Shown here: one piece after another, positions 17,725 to 26,494 of the stretch
Layout: each line of letters starts with the position of its first letter
Position numbering within the stretch: the stretch's first letter is position 1
NCBI GenBank assembly: GCA_963755755.1
Contig: CAVWLJ010000002.1
Location: 199,445-263,444 of the forward strand
Reading direction: 5' to 3'
DNA length: 64,000 bases
Source: DATKNA01 sp963755755
Lineage (GTDB): Bacteria; Actinomycetota; Actinomycetes; Actinomycetales; Kineosporiaceae
Translations under genes and position numbers: made by a program
Notes under the pieces: generated by a model
The model's database searches: none
Told to the model about the DNA's origin: nothing
What the model saw: the letters and a program-made list of their open reading frames with translations, nothing else

Positions 17725-19448
17725 CCGGCACCCTGACCGGAACCGCGGCGGCGCCGGCGACGACGGGGACGCCGGTCGGCGTCGGCGGCCGGAGCGTCCG
17801 GCCCGTCACTGGACAGCTCGACGACGGTGGCGTCGGGCGAGCCCTCGACCGCCCCCTCCAGGGGGACGCCCGCCCGGGTGCGGCGGCGCTGACGGGTACG
17901 GGCCGGCCGCTCGGCCGCCGTCGCGTCCTCGGCGGGCTCCGCCGCCAGCGTCTCCGCTGCCTCACCACGGCTGCTGCGCCGCGGCCGGCGGCCGCCCTCG
18001 GCGTCCGCCCCGCCACGCCCGCGAGCGCCCTTGGCGCCCGGCTGGCGACGGCCGGTCTCGCCCAGGTCCTCGACGTCCTCGGCGTCCAGGCCGGCACGCG
18101 TGCGGGCGCCCCGCGGCAGGGTGCCGCGGGTGCCCTCGGGGATGTCGAGGTCCTCGAAGAGGGCCGGGGACGAGGAGTACGTCTCGGCGGGCTCGGGGAT
18201 GCCCAGGTCGAGGCCCTTGTCGATCAGGCTCCACCGGGAGAGGTCCTCCCAGTCGACGAACGTCACGGCCGTGCCGGTGTTGCCGGCCCGCGCGGTGCGG
18301 CCGATGCGGTGGAGGTAGGTCTTCTCGTCCTCCGGGCACTGGTAGTTGATGACGTGCGTGACGTCGTCGACGTCGATGCCGCGGGCCGCGACGTCGGTGG
18401 CGACGAGGACGTCGACCTTGCCCTTGCGGAACGCGCGCAGCGCCTGCTCGCGCGCGCCCTGGCCGAGGTCGCCGTGCAGCGCGCCCACCGCGAACCCGCG
18501 CTCGCCGAGCTCGTCGGCGACCTTCGCGACGGTCCGCTTCGTGCGGGCGAAGATGATGGTGAGGCCGCGGTCGCGGGCCTGCAGGATGCGCGCCAGCATC
18601 TCGACCTTGTCGAGCGCGTGGGCGCGGTAGACGACCTGCTTGGTCGCCTTGACGGTGGCGCCGGTGTCGTCCGGGTCGGCGGCGCGGATGTGCGTCGGCT
18701 GCGTCATGTAGCTGCGAGCCAGCGAGACGACCGGACCGGGCATCGTGGCGGAGAAGAGCATGGTCTGGCGGCCGGCCGGGGTCTGCGCGAGCAGCTTCTC
18801 GACGTCCGGCAGGAAGCCGAGGTCGAGCATCTCGTCGGCCTCGTCGAGCACGACCATGCGGGCGTGCCCGAGCGTGAGGTGCTTCTGCTGGGCGAGGTCC
18901 AGGAGCCGGCCGGGGGTACCGACGACGACCTCGACGCCCTTGACGAGTGCCTCGATCTGCGGCTCGTACGCCCGGCCGCCGTACACGGTGAGCACGCGGA
19001 CGCCGCGGAGCTTGCCCGCGACCTGAAGGTCACCGGAGACCTGGACGGCCAGCTCCCGGGTCGGGACGACGACGAGCGCCTGCGGCTTGCCCGGCGCCTC
19101 GAGCGCCTCGAAGCCCTCCTCGCCCGGCGCGACGACGCGCTGGAGCACGGGGATGCCGAAGCCGAGGGTCTTGCCGGTGCCGGTCTTGGCCTGCCCGATG
19201 ATGTCGTGCCCGGTGAGGGCGACCGGCAGGGTCATGGCCTGGATCGGGAAGGGGTGGGTGATGCCGACGCCCTCGAGCGCGGCGACGATGGGGGCCTGGA
19301 CGCCGAGGTCGGCGAAGCTGGGGCCGCTGGTCGCCGAGACGTCGTCGGACAGGTCGTCCGAGATGTCATCCGAGATGTCGGCGGAGATGTCGTCCTCGAG
19401 CACGGTCTGCTCGTCGAGGTCGGCGGTTGCGTATGCGTCTGTGGACAC
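17673..19448 (-). CDS. rhlE: DEAD-box ATP-dependent RNA helicase RhlE-type
   Basis: The 591-residue protein is intact. Superfamily 2 motifs appear in order: Q-motif region (PIQAMTLP), AKTGTGKT (motif I), VVPTRELAVQV (Ia), VGTPGRLLDL (Ib), VLDEADEML (II), LFSATMPG (III), IIFARTKR (IV), VLVATDVAARGIDVDDVTHVINY (V) and YLHRIGRTARAG (VI). The N-terminal 40 residues are acidic (DDISADISDD), and the C-terminal 150 are basic, Arg-rich low complexity (RRPRRRRRRRGSGQ), probably for RNA binding. It unwinds RNA duplexes in the cytoplasm, possibly in ribosome assembly or cold adaptation. The counterpart is Rv3211 in the conserved synteny. Confidence 0.93.
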   Translation of the reverse strand: MSTDAYATADLDEQTVLEDDISADISDDISDDLSDDVSATSGPSFADLGVQAPIVAALEGVGITHPFPIQAMTLPVALTGHDIIGQAKTGTGKTLGFGIPVLQRVVAPGEEGFEALEAPGKPQALVVVPTRELAVQVSGDLQVAGKLRGVRVLTVYGGRAYEPQIEALVKGVEVVVGTPGRLLDLAQQKHLTLGHARMVVLDEADEMLDLGFLPDVEKLLAQTPAGRQTMLFSATMPGPVVSLARSYMTQPTHIRAADPDDTGATVKATKQVVYRAHALDKVEMLARILQARDRGLTIIFARTKRTVAKVADELGERGFAVGALHGDLGQGAREQALRAFRKGKVDVLVATDVAARGIDVDDVTHVINYQCPEDEKTYLHRIGRTARAGNTGTAVTFVDWEDLSRWSLIDKGLDLGIPEPAETYSSSPALFEDLDIPEGTRGTLPRGARTRAGLDAEDVEDLGETGRRQPGAKGARGRGGADAEGGRRPRRSSRGEAAETLAAEPAEDATAAERPARTRQRRRTRAGVPLEGAVEGSPDATVVELSSDGPDAPAADADRRPRRRRRRRGSGQGAGQDSGPAVDAVDVAVGE

Positions 19449-19669
19449 GGACTGCTTTCTGGTCGGGGCGGGGGCCGCGCACCGCAGCGCTCAGCACCGG
19501 GTGGAGCTGAGGCGCGACGGCGGGCACATCGCGATCGTGGGAGCCGATCGGGCACCCGACCGGTCATCCGTTTCCGTCGGCGGGAAGTCGCCGATCCTGT
19601 ACAGGGTAACCGGCTCCGACGGGCAACCCTTCCCACGACGGGCGTTTCCACCCGGATAACCTGCGGACC

Positions 19670-20371
19670 ATGACCGAGCCCGGCAGCGCCCCCGAGGTGG
19701 AACCCGCGCTCGATCCGGCGCACCGCGCCGCCGTGGTCGACCTGCTCGGTGCGCTGGCCTATGGGGAGCTCACGGCCTTCTCCCGCCTCGCGGCCGACGC
19801 CGATCTCGCGCCGTCGCTCTCCGCCAAAGCGGTGCTGGCGCGCTTCGCCGTCACCGAGTTCCGGCACTTCGAGCTGCTCCGGGGGCGGCTCGAGGCGATC
19901 GAGACCGACCCCGACGCCGCGATGGAGCCCTTCGTGGCCGCACTCGACGCGTTCCACGAGCGGACGGCGCCGCAGACGTGGCTCGAGGGCCTGGTCAAGG
20001 CGTACGTCGGCGACGGGATCGCCCGGGACTTCTACCGGGAGATCAGCGCCTTCCTCGACCCGCGGACGCACGAGCTCGTCACCACAGTGCTCCAGGACGA
20101 GGGGCACGCGGAGTTCGTGCTGCGCGAGGTCCGGCAGGCGATCGACGCCGATCCGCGGATCGCCGGGCGGCTCGCGCTCTGGGCGCGGCGGCTGGTGGGG
20201 GAGGCGCTCAGCCAGGCGCAGCGGGTGGCCGCCGACCGCGACGGCCTCACCGCGCTGCTCGTCGGCTCGGTGCCCGGCGCGGGCGCCGACCTGGCCGAGC
20301 TCGTCCGGATGTTCGGCCGGATCACCGAGGCGCACATCCGCCGCATGCAGCTGCTCGGGCTGTCCGCGTGA
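19670..20371 (+). CDS. ferritin-like fold protein (MiaE-like family)
   Basis: The intact 233-residue protein is all-helical with regularly placed acidic/His pairs typical of a diiron four-helix bundle: YGELTAFSR (Glu near 40), TEFRHFELL (Glu, His near 65), DEGHAEFVL (Glu, His near 145), and TEAHIRRMQ near the C-terminus. It matches the ferritin-like family annotated next to rhlE in mycobacteria (Rv3210c position). Whether it hydroxylates tRNA like MiaE is not shown; it may be a different diiron protein. Its stop overlaps the purC start by GTGA, so the two are translationally coupled. Confidence 0.8.
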   Translation: MTEPGSAPEVEPALDPAHRAAVVDLLGALAYGELTAFSRLAADADLAPSLSAKAVLARFAVTEFRHFELLRGRLEAIETDPDAAMEPFVAALDAFHERTAPQTWLEGLVKAYVGDGIARDFYREISAFLDPRTHELVTTVLQDEGHAEFVLREVRQAIDADPRIAGRLALWARRLVGEALSQAQRVAADRDGLTALLVGSVPGAGADLAELVRMFGRITEAHIRRMQLLGLSA

Positions 20372-21208
20372 GGCTCGTCCACTCCGGCAAGGTGCGCGAC
20401 GTCTACGAGGACGGGAGCGACCTCGTCCTCGTCGCCTCCGACCGGATCTCGGTCTACGACGTCGTGCTGCCCACTCCGATCCCGGACAAGGGCGCGATCC
20501 TCACCCAGCTGTCGCTGTGGTGGTTCGAGCAGCTCGCGGACGTCGTGCCGAACCACGTCGTCTCGGCGACGCGACGTCCCCGCGCAGTGGGCCGGCCGCG
20601 CGGTCCGCTGCCGGCGGCTGTCGATGGTGCCGGTCGAGTGCATCGCCCGGGGCTACCTCGCCGGCTCCGGGCTCGCCGAGTACCGGACGACGGGCGGCGT
20701 GCAGGGCAACCGGCTGCCCGAGGGGCTCCTCGAGGGGTCGCGACTGCCCGAGCCGATCTTCACGCCGAGCACGAAGGAGCCCGCGGGGAGCGGCCGGCAC
20801 GACGCGCCCCTCACGTTCGCGGAGGTCGAGCAGCTGCTCGGGCCGGACGACGCCGCCCGGCTGCGCGAACTCACGCTCGAGGTCTACCGCCGCGGCGCGG
20901 AGCTGGCCGCCGCCCGCGGCGTCGTCATCGCCGACACCAAGCTCGAGTTCGGCCGCTCCGAGGCCGGTGAGCTGATCCTCGGCGACGAGCTCCTGACCCC
21001 GGACTCGTCGCGGTTCTGGCCCGCGGAGGACTGGCAGCCCGGTCGACCGCAGTTCGCCTTCGACAAGCAGTACGTGCGCGACTGGGCGGCGTCCACCGGC
21101 TGGGACCGGACCGCCCCCGGGCCCGAGCTGCCGGACGACGTCGTCGCCGTGACCCGGGAGCGCTACGTCACGGCCTACGAGCGGATCACCGGCCGCGACT
21201 GGGTCTGA
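20368..21208 (+). CDS. purC: SAICAR synthase, one frame break
   Basis: From GTG 20368, with one surplus base removed near 20571, the product is 279 residues. PurC signatures: HSGKVRDVYED (phosphate-binding start), VLVASDRISVYDVVLPTPIPDKGAILTQLS, MVPVECIARGYLAGSG, GLLEGSRLPEPIFTPSTKE, and VIADTKLEFG. It ligates aspartate to CAIR with ATP in de novo purine synthesis. The chromosome needs this enzyme for purine prototrophy and all motifs are intact on both sides of the break, so a sequence error is more likely than loss. Confidence 0.9.
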
Positions 21209-21237
21209 TCCGTTCGCCGGTCAGATCCGTTCGCTCG

Positions 21238-21462
21238 TCAGAGGCCGCCGAAGCCGACGCGGCGCGTCTCGGGGGCGCCGATCTCGACGTAGCCGATGAG
21301 CGAGCCGTTGATGAGGACGAGCTTGCCCTTGTCGTCGACCAGGCGGAGCTGGTTGCCGGTCGTGATCGCATTCTGCACGGCGTCCGCGATCTGGTCCGGC
21401 GTCTGCTCGGACTCGAGCACGACCTCACGGGCGACGTCCCGGATACCGATCTTGACCTCCAC
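21238..21462 (-). CDS. DUF3107 family protein
   Basis: The 74-residue protein starts at GTG 21462, preceded by AGGAGG about 9 bases upstream. It begins VEVKIGIRDVAREVVLESEQT and ends ETRRVGFGGL, the well-known short DUF3107 family (Rv3208A/TB9.4 in M. tuberculosis). The fold is a small alpha/beta domain; function is unknown. It follows the TetR gene in the same direction, as in mycobacteria, so the two may be one transcript. Longer upstream readings have no family match. Confidence 0.9.
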   Translation of the reverse strand: MEVKIGIRDVAREVVLESEQTPDQIADAVQNAITTGNQLRLVDDKGKLVLINGSLIGYVEIGAPETRRVGFGGL

Positions 21463-21539
21463 AGCGGTGGCCTCCTGGTGAACTGCTACGGGTGGACGGC
21501 GGAAGAACGGTGGCAGGCTAACCCAGCCGGGGCCGGCCG

Positions 21540-22199
21540 TTACGGCTGACCCGCCTCCGCACCGGTCCTGCCGTCGGGCTTGCCGTCCGTCTTGGGGAAG
21601 CCGCCGATGCCGCGCCACGACAGGTGCGAGACGAGCGCCGCGGCGGCCTCCCGCGGGATCGGGCGCCCTGCCTGGATCCACCACCGGGCCGTCACGTGCG
21701 AGATGCCGGTGAGGCCGACGGCGAGCAGCTGCGCCTCCGTGGCCGGCAGCCCGGTGTCCTCCTCGATCACCTCGGCGACCGCCTCCGCGCAGCCGCGCTG
21801 CATGCGCTCCAGCAGCTCGCGGACCTCGGGGTCGTTCGTGAAGTCCGACTCGAAGACGAGCCGGAACGACTCGCTCTCGGAGTCGATGAACGCGTAGAAC
21901 GCCTCCATCGTCGCGGCGACCCGCTGCTTGTTGTCGGGGGTCGAGGCCAGCGCCCGCCGGGTGGCCTCCACGAGCTCCTCGGTGTGCTGCTCGAGCAGGG
22001 CCAGGTAGAGGTCACGCTTGCTCGGGAAGTGCTGGTAGAGCACCGGCTTGCTGACGCCGGCGCGCTCGGCGATCTCGTCCATCCCGGCCGCGTGGTAGCC
22101 CTGGGCGACGAACACCTCGCGGGCCGCTCCGAGCAGCTGCGTGCGCCGGGCGCTCCGCGGCAGGCGGGGCCCACGGGGGCGGACCTCCGGTGCAGCCAT
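21540..22199 (-). CDS. TetR family transcriptional regulator (Rv3208 position)
   Basis: The intact 219-residue protein starts at ATG 22199 after GGGAGGT. The N-terminal helix-turn-helix is classical: RRTQLLGAAREVFVAQGYHAAGMDEIAERAGVSKPVLYQHFPSKRDLYLAL (about residues 18-68). The ligand-binding half ends with HVTARWWIQAGRPIPREAAAALVSHLSWRGIGGFP. It lies between DUF3107 and moeZ exactly as in mycobacteria. A palindrome 51 bases upstream of its start (22250-22261) is a candidate operator for self-regulation and for control of the divergent moeZ. Confidence 0.9.
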   Translation of the reverse strand: MAAPEVRPRGPRLPRSARRTQLLGAAREVFVAQGYHAAGMDEIAERAGVSKPVLYQHFPSKRDLYLALLEQHTEELVEATRRALASTPDNKQRVAATMEAFYAFIDSESESFRLVFESDFTNDPEVRELLERMQRGCAEAVAEVIEEDTGLPATEAQLLAVGLTGISHVTARWWIQAGRPIPREAAAALVSHLSWRGIGGFPKTDGKPDGRTGAEAGQP

Positions 22200-22249
22200 G
22201 CCGCACCTCCCGTCTGCGCGATGAGCGGGCCGACCGATCCTGGCGATCC

Positions 22250-22261
22250 TACCCGCGGGTA
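22250..22261. promoter_or_regulatory. palindrome in the TetR-moeZ control region
   Basis: TACCCGCGGGTA is a perfect 12-base palindrome in the 140-base region between the divergent TetR and moeZ genes. Position and symmetry fit a TetR-type operator; nothing proves binding. A 12-base GC-rich palindrome can also occur by chance in this genome. Confidence 0.45.
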
Positions 22262-22339
22262 ACCGATCCCACTCCGGCCGCATCTCCTGGCCGGCATCTC
22301 CCCGCGGACGCAGCCGTCCTGCGTGTCATGCTCGGAGGC

Positions 22340-23516
22340 GTGTCGCTGCCGCCGCTCGTCGAGCCGGGGCCGCCGCTCGACCGCACGGAGGTCGAGCGCT
22401 ACGCCCGGCACCTGATCCTCCCGGACGTCGGTCCGGTCGGGCAGCGCCGGCTCGCGAACGCGAAGGTCCTCGTCGTCGGGGCCGGGGGCCTCGGCAGCCC
22501 CGCCCTGCTCTACCTCGCCGCGGCCGGCGTCGGGACGATCGGCGTGGTGGACGCGGACGTCGTCGACGTGAGCAACCTGCAGCGCCAGATCGCGCACACG
22601 GACGCCGACGTCGGGCGGCCCAAGGTCGACAGCGCGCGGGACCGGATCGTGGCGACGAACCCCCACGTCCGGGTGCGGACCCATCCGGTGCGGCTGACCG
22701 CGGAGAACGCGGTGGAGATCGTCGCGGGGTACGACCTCGTGCTCGACGGCGCCGACAACTTCCCCACCCGCTACCTCGTCGACGACACCTGCGCCCTGCT
22801 CGGCAAGCCCGACGTCTGGGGCTCGATCCTCGGGTTCGACGGCCAGGCCGGTGTCTTCTGGGCGCCGCACGGCCCGACCTACCGCGAGCTCTTCCCGACG
22901 CCGCCGGCACCGGGGACCGTTGCCGACTGCGCCACGGGCGGCGTCCTCGGCGCCCTCTGCGCGACCGTCGGATCGGTGATGGCGACCGAGGCGGTCAAGC
23001 TCGTCTGCGGCATCGGCGATCCGCTCGTCGGGCGCCTGCTCGTCGTCGACGCCCTGGGCGCGGCATGGCGGACCATCACCGTCCGGCCGCCCGCCGAGCG
23101 CGTCCCGGTCACCGCGCTCACCGACTACGAGGCGTTCTGCGGGATCGTGCCGCAACCGGCGGCACGCGGAGCAGGACGAGATCGACGTCCACGCCCTCGC
23201 CGGCCTGCTCGCCGCCCGCGAGCGCGGCGAGGCGGACTTCGTGCTCGTCGACGTCCGCGAGCCGTACGAGCGCGAGATCGTCGACGTCCCCGGCGCCGTC
23301 GGCGTCCCGCTCGCCCGCCTGGAGGCCGACCCGCACGGCGCGCTGACGGAGCAGGGCGCCGACGGGCGTCGCGTCGTCCTGCTGTGCAAGAGCGGCGCGC
23401 GCTCCGCCCGCGCCCTGGCCGCGGTGCGCGCCGCCGGCCGGCCGGACGCCGTCCACGTGGCGGGCGGCGTCCTGGCCTGGGTGCGGGAGATCGAGCCCGA
23501 CCGGCCTGTCTACTAG
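22340..23516 (+). CDS. moeZ: adenylyltransferase/sulfurtransferase MoeZ, one frame break
   Basis: GTG 22340 (VSLPPLVEP) is the family's usual start; one surplus base near 23165 is removed to give 391 residues. The N-terminal ThiF/MoeB domain shows VLVVGAGGLGSPALLYLAAAG (nucleotide binding), DADVVDVSNLQRQ, and LDGADNFPTRYLVDD. After the break comes a rhodanese domain with LVDVREPYE and the active-site Cys in VVLLCKSGARSARAL. MoeZ adenylates and thiocarboxylates sulfur-carrier proteins for molybdopterin, cysteine (CysO) and thiamine-type pathways. The stop overlaps the stop of the convergent beta-propeller gene. Confidence 0.92.
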
Positions 23517-25641
23517 AACGGCAGCGAGCTCAGCAGCGCCAGGTCCCCGGTGGCGTGCGCGGCCAGGACCGCTCCGGACGACGTCGGCGCGAGCGTCCAC
23601 AGCAGGTCGCCGTCGGCGAACGTCCGGGCGCGCGAGGGGTCGAGCCCGTCGCCGGCGCCGCTGCCGAGGCCCAGCAGGGACGGCGTTCCCAGACCGCGGT
23701 CGCTCACCGGCACCGCGAGGACGCCGTTCTCCACGGGCACCATCGCCAGGCCGGCGGCGTAGGCGAAGGCGTGCGCGTCGTTCTCGACGCCCGACCACGC
23801 GTTCGGCACGGTCACCCGGTCGAGCAGCCGCGGGTGGGCCGGGTCCGCCACGTCGAACAAGGACACGAGCACGCGCGTCCGTCTCGCCGTCCGCGGAGCC
23901 GGCGCGGCCCACACCCAGGAGCAGGTCGCCACCGAGCGGGTGCAGGTACGCCGAGTAGCCCGGCATGGTCAGCTCGCCCGCCACCGCGGGGTGCGCCGGG
24001 TCCGCGAGGTCGAGGGTGAACAGCGGGTCGGTCTGCCGGAACGTGACGACGTAGCCCACCGGCCCGGCGAACCGCACCGCCTTGATCGTCTCGCCGCGTC
24101 CGAGGCCGTCCACCCGGCCGACCTGGCGCAGCGCGCCGTCGCGCAGCTGGAGCACCGTGACGGCGCTGGACGACGGGGTGATGCGCGTGGTGGGCGGCAC
24201 CGGCACCGCGTCGCCCGAGCCCACCGAAGATCCGCTGCCGCCCTCCTGCGCCTGCATGGGGTACGCGATCGGGCCGGAGGGGCCTGTCGTCGTCGCCACC
24301 CGGAGCCGCCCCTGGTACTCGTCGAGCGCGTACTGGTCGAGCAGGCTGCCCTCGACGTCACCCGACCCCAGGTAGTGGACGCGGCCGTCGGTCGCGAACT
24401 CGTGGATCTGGGTGTGGGCCGCGCGGCCGGGCGGGACCACCACCGAGGTCGCGGAGTCGGCCTCGGCCGGGCGCAGCGGGCCGACGCCACCCTGCCACGC
24501 CGTGGTGGCGACGTAGGCGTGGTCGCTCGTGGCGTAGAGCACCGCGCCGCTCGCGACGACGCCCGCGGCGTCCCACCGGGCCAGGCCCTGGGTCCCCAGG
24601 TCGAACGTCAGGAGCGCGAGGGTGCCCAGGCCGGAGAACTGGCCGGGGACGCCGACGCGGGAGCAGTCCACGACGGTGCCGGAGGTGGAGGCGCCGCCGG
24701 CGGGCGTCAGCGTGTAGTGCGGCAGCCACTGCTCGATGGTGCTGCCGTCGACGACAGCGCGGTTGCGGGTCTGGGCCTGCTTCAGGGCCCGGGCTGCCGC
24801 TCGGGTCGTTCGCGGTCGGGTGCGGCTGCACGAACGGCAACCGGGAGGGCTGCGCCGACAGCGCCAGCCGGAGCACCCCGCCGCTCAACCGGGCGCCTGC
24901 TGACGTGCCGTCGAGGGTCAGGGTCCGCACGAGCCGCGGGTGCGCGGGGTCGGCGAGGCTGACCTCGACGATCCGGGTGCTGGGCGTCAGGGTCGGTGCC
25001 GGGGCGACCTCCGAGGTGACGCGTTTCGGCGTCGACGCGTCCGGCCTCACCTGGGGGCTGCCGGCGGGGCCCAGGAGCAGCACGGTGGAACCGTTCACGA
25101 GGAGCTCGTCGGGGTGGAAATCGGTGGCCAGCCGCCCGACGACCTTCGCGCTCGAGCCCGAGGTCCGGAGCACGGTGAGGCCGTTCCGGTCGCCCGCGAC
25201 GGTCAGGACGAGGTCCCCGGAGCGCTTGGTGACGTCGGCCTCGTCCACGCCGGCCACCTGGACGTTGGTGCCGGTGCCCGAGACGGCGCCGGCGTCGGCC
25301 GGGGCGGCCGCCGGCGCCCTCCCCTCCGAGGCGGCTGAGGGGGCCGAACTCATGCGCTCCGCCATGACGGGGGTCACCCCGACCCCCTCCACGCCGTAGG
25401 CGCCCACGAGCGGCCGCGCCTGGGAGCGCAGGTGGTCGAGCAGCGCGGGGCAGCCGTCGAAGGTGCGGTAGGCGGCGGTCGCGACGCGGTCGCCGCCCAG
25501 GCGGAGCGGGCCGCTCCCGCCGCCGCTCCCCGCGCCGGCGGAGGTCGCGCCGGCGGGGCGCAGGGCCCACGCGCCGGCGCCCGCGGCGACGACGACGGCC
25601 GCGAGCGGGACGACGGTCCTGACCAGACGGGAACGCTTCAC
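23513..25641 (-). CDS. secreted beta-propeller domain protein (Beta_propel family), two frame breaks
   Basis: GTG 25641 follows GGGAGGT. Removing surplus bases near 24795 and 23887 leaves 708 residues. A signal peptide (VVPLAAVVVAAGAGAWAL) is followed by the C-terminal beta-propeller family pattern: NVQVAGVDEADVTKRSGDLVLTVAG, repeated SLADPAHPRLVRTL-like blades (also LDLADPAHPAVAGEL and FDVADPAHPRLLDRV), and GYSAYLHPLGGDLLLGVG. The (D)PAHPR motif recurs three times. The protein is exported; its ligand is unknown. The gene is in the same orientation as the lipoprotein gene upstream. Confidence 0.85.
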
Positions 25642-25759
25642 GAGGCACCTCCCAGGCGCAGCACGGGTGGGGGCTGCAGCGACCGCTCGCCGGCGACCGC
25701 TCGCCCGACGCCTCGGACGCGACCGTCCCCGCTCCGGTTCCCTGTTCCGGGCGGTGTTC

Positions 25760-26119
25760 TCAGCCGGTGCAGACCTCGTCGTGCACGCGCCGCACCTGCG
25801 CCGCGCTCGCCTTGCCGCCCTGGTCCACCAGCGGCCGGACCGCGTCCACGACCTGGGCGGGGACGCCGGCGGCCGCGGCCGCGTCGAGACCGCCGCGCAG
25901 CTTCGCACGGTCGGAGGAGCTGAGCCTGCCGTCCTGGGTGAGGGAGCAGACCGTGGAGCGGAAGGCCTGCGCCGCCACGTCCTTCGCCTTCTGCTCGGCG
26001 GCCTGCTGGGCGGACGCCGTGGCGCTGGAGACCGCGTCCTGCGCGGCGGAGCAGCCCGCGAGCGCGGCGAGGATCGGGGCGGCCAGGAGCGGGGCCAGGA
26101 CGGCGGCGGACCGGGTCAT
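25760..26119 (-). CDS. small lipoprotein of unknown function
   Basis: The 119-residue product has an N-terminal signal with a lipobox (LAALAGCS, Cys near residue 23). A short helical region (SSATASAQQAAEQKAKDVAAQAF) and two later cysteines (TVCSLTQDG and HDEVCTG) follow and may form a disulphide. It would be acylated and anchored on the outer face of the membrane. No family is recognised. It is 119 bases upstream of the beta-propeller gene in the same direction, and both are exported. Confidence 0.7.
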   Translation of the reverse strand: MTRSAAVLAPLLAAPILAALAGCSAAQDAVSSATASAQQAAEQKAKDVAAQAFRSTVCSLTQDGRLSSSDRAKLRGGLDAAAAAGVPAQVVDAVRPLVDQGGKASAAQVRRVHDEVCTG

Positions 26120-26140
26120 GGGGCCACCCTAGGGTCGGGC

Positions 26141-26481
26141 ATGCTCGGTCCGGTGGACGAGCTGCCCGACCTCGCCGCGGCGGTGCTGGACGTCGTCGAC
26201 CTCGTCCCGCCCGGGCGCGTCCTGACCTACGGCGACATCGGTGCCCTCGTCGGCTGCGGCCCGCGCCAGGTGGGCCGGGTGATGGCGCTCTGGGGCGGCG
26301 CCGTGCCCTGGTGGCGGGTGCTGCGGGCCGACGGCTCCCCGCCCCAGGGGCACGAGCGGGAGGCGCTGCGCCGCTACCGCGCCGAGGGGACGCCGTTGCG
26401 GCGGGCGGCACGAAGGTCGACCTCCCGGCGGCGCGCTGGCGCGCGGCCGGGGAAACCGGTGAGTCTGTCGGCGGCCTGTGA
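26141..26481 (+). CDS. MGMT-fold alkyltransferase-like protein (ATL), one frame break
   Basis: The product (about 113 residues) has the DNA-binding half of O6-alkylguanine-DNA alkyltransferase: VVDLVPPGRVLTYGDIGALVGCGPRQVGRVMAL. The position of the active-site PCHR motif reads PWWRV, so the acceptor Cys is Trp. This makes it an ATL protein that flags O6-alkylguanine for nucleotide excision repair rather than reversing it. The frame break near 26405 is of the opposite sense to most others in the window (one missing base, or two extra). The true C-terminus KVDLPAARWRAAGE follows it. The gene corresponds to Rv3204 and precedes adnA. Confidence 0.82.
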
Positions 26482-26494
26482 TGGACTCGACGCC

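Noticed and set aside
16410..19673. An open frame of more than 1000 codons on the plus strand
   Set aside because: Only the first third is the MFS transporter; after 17300 it runs antisense through the intact DEAD-box helicase gene and has no protein-like motifs.
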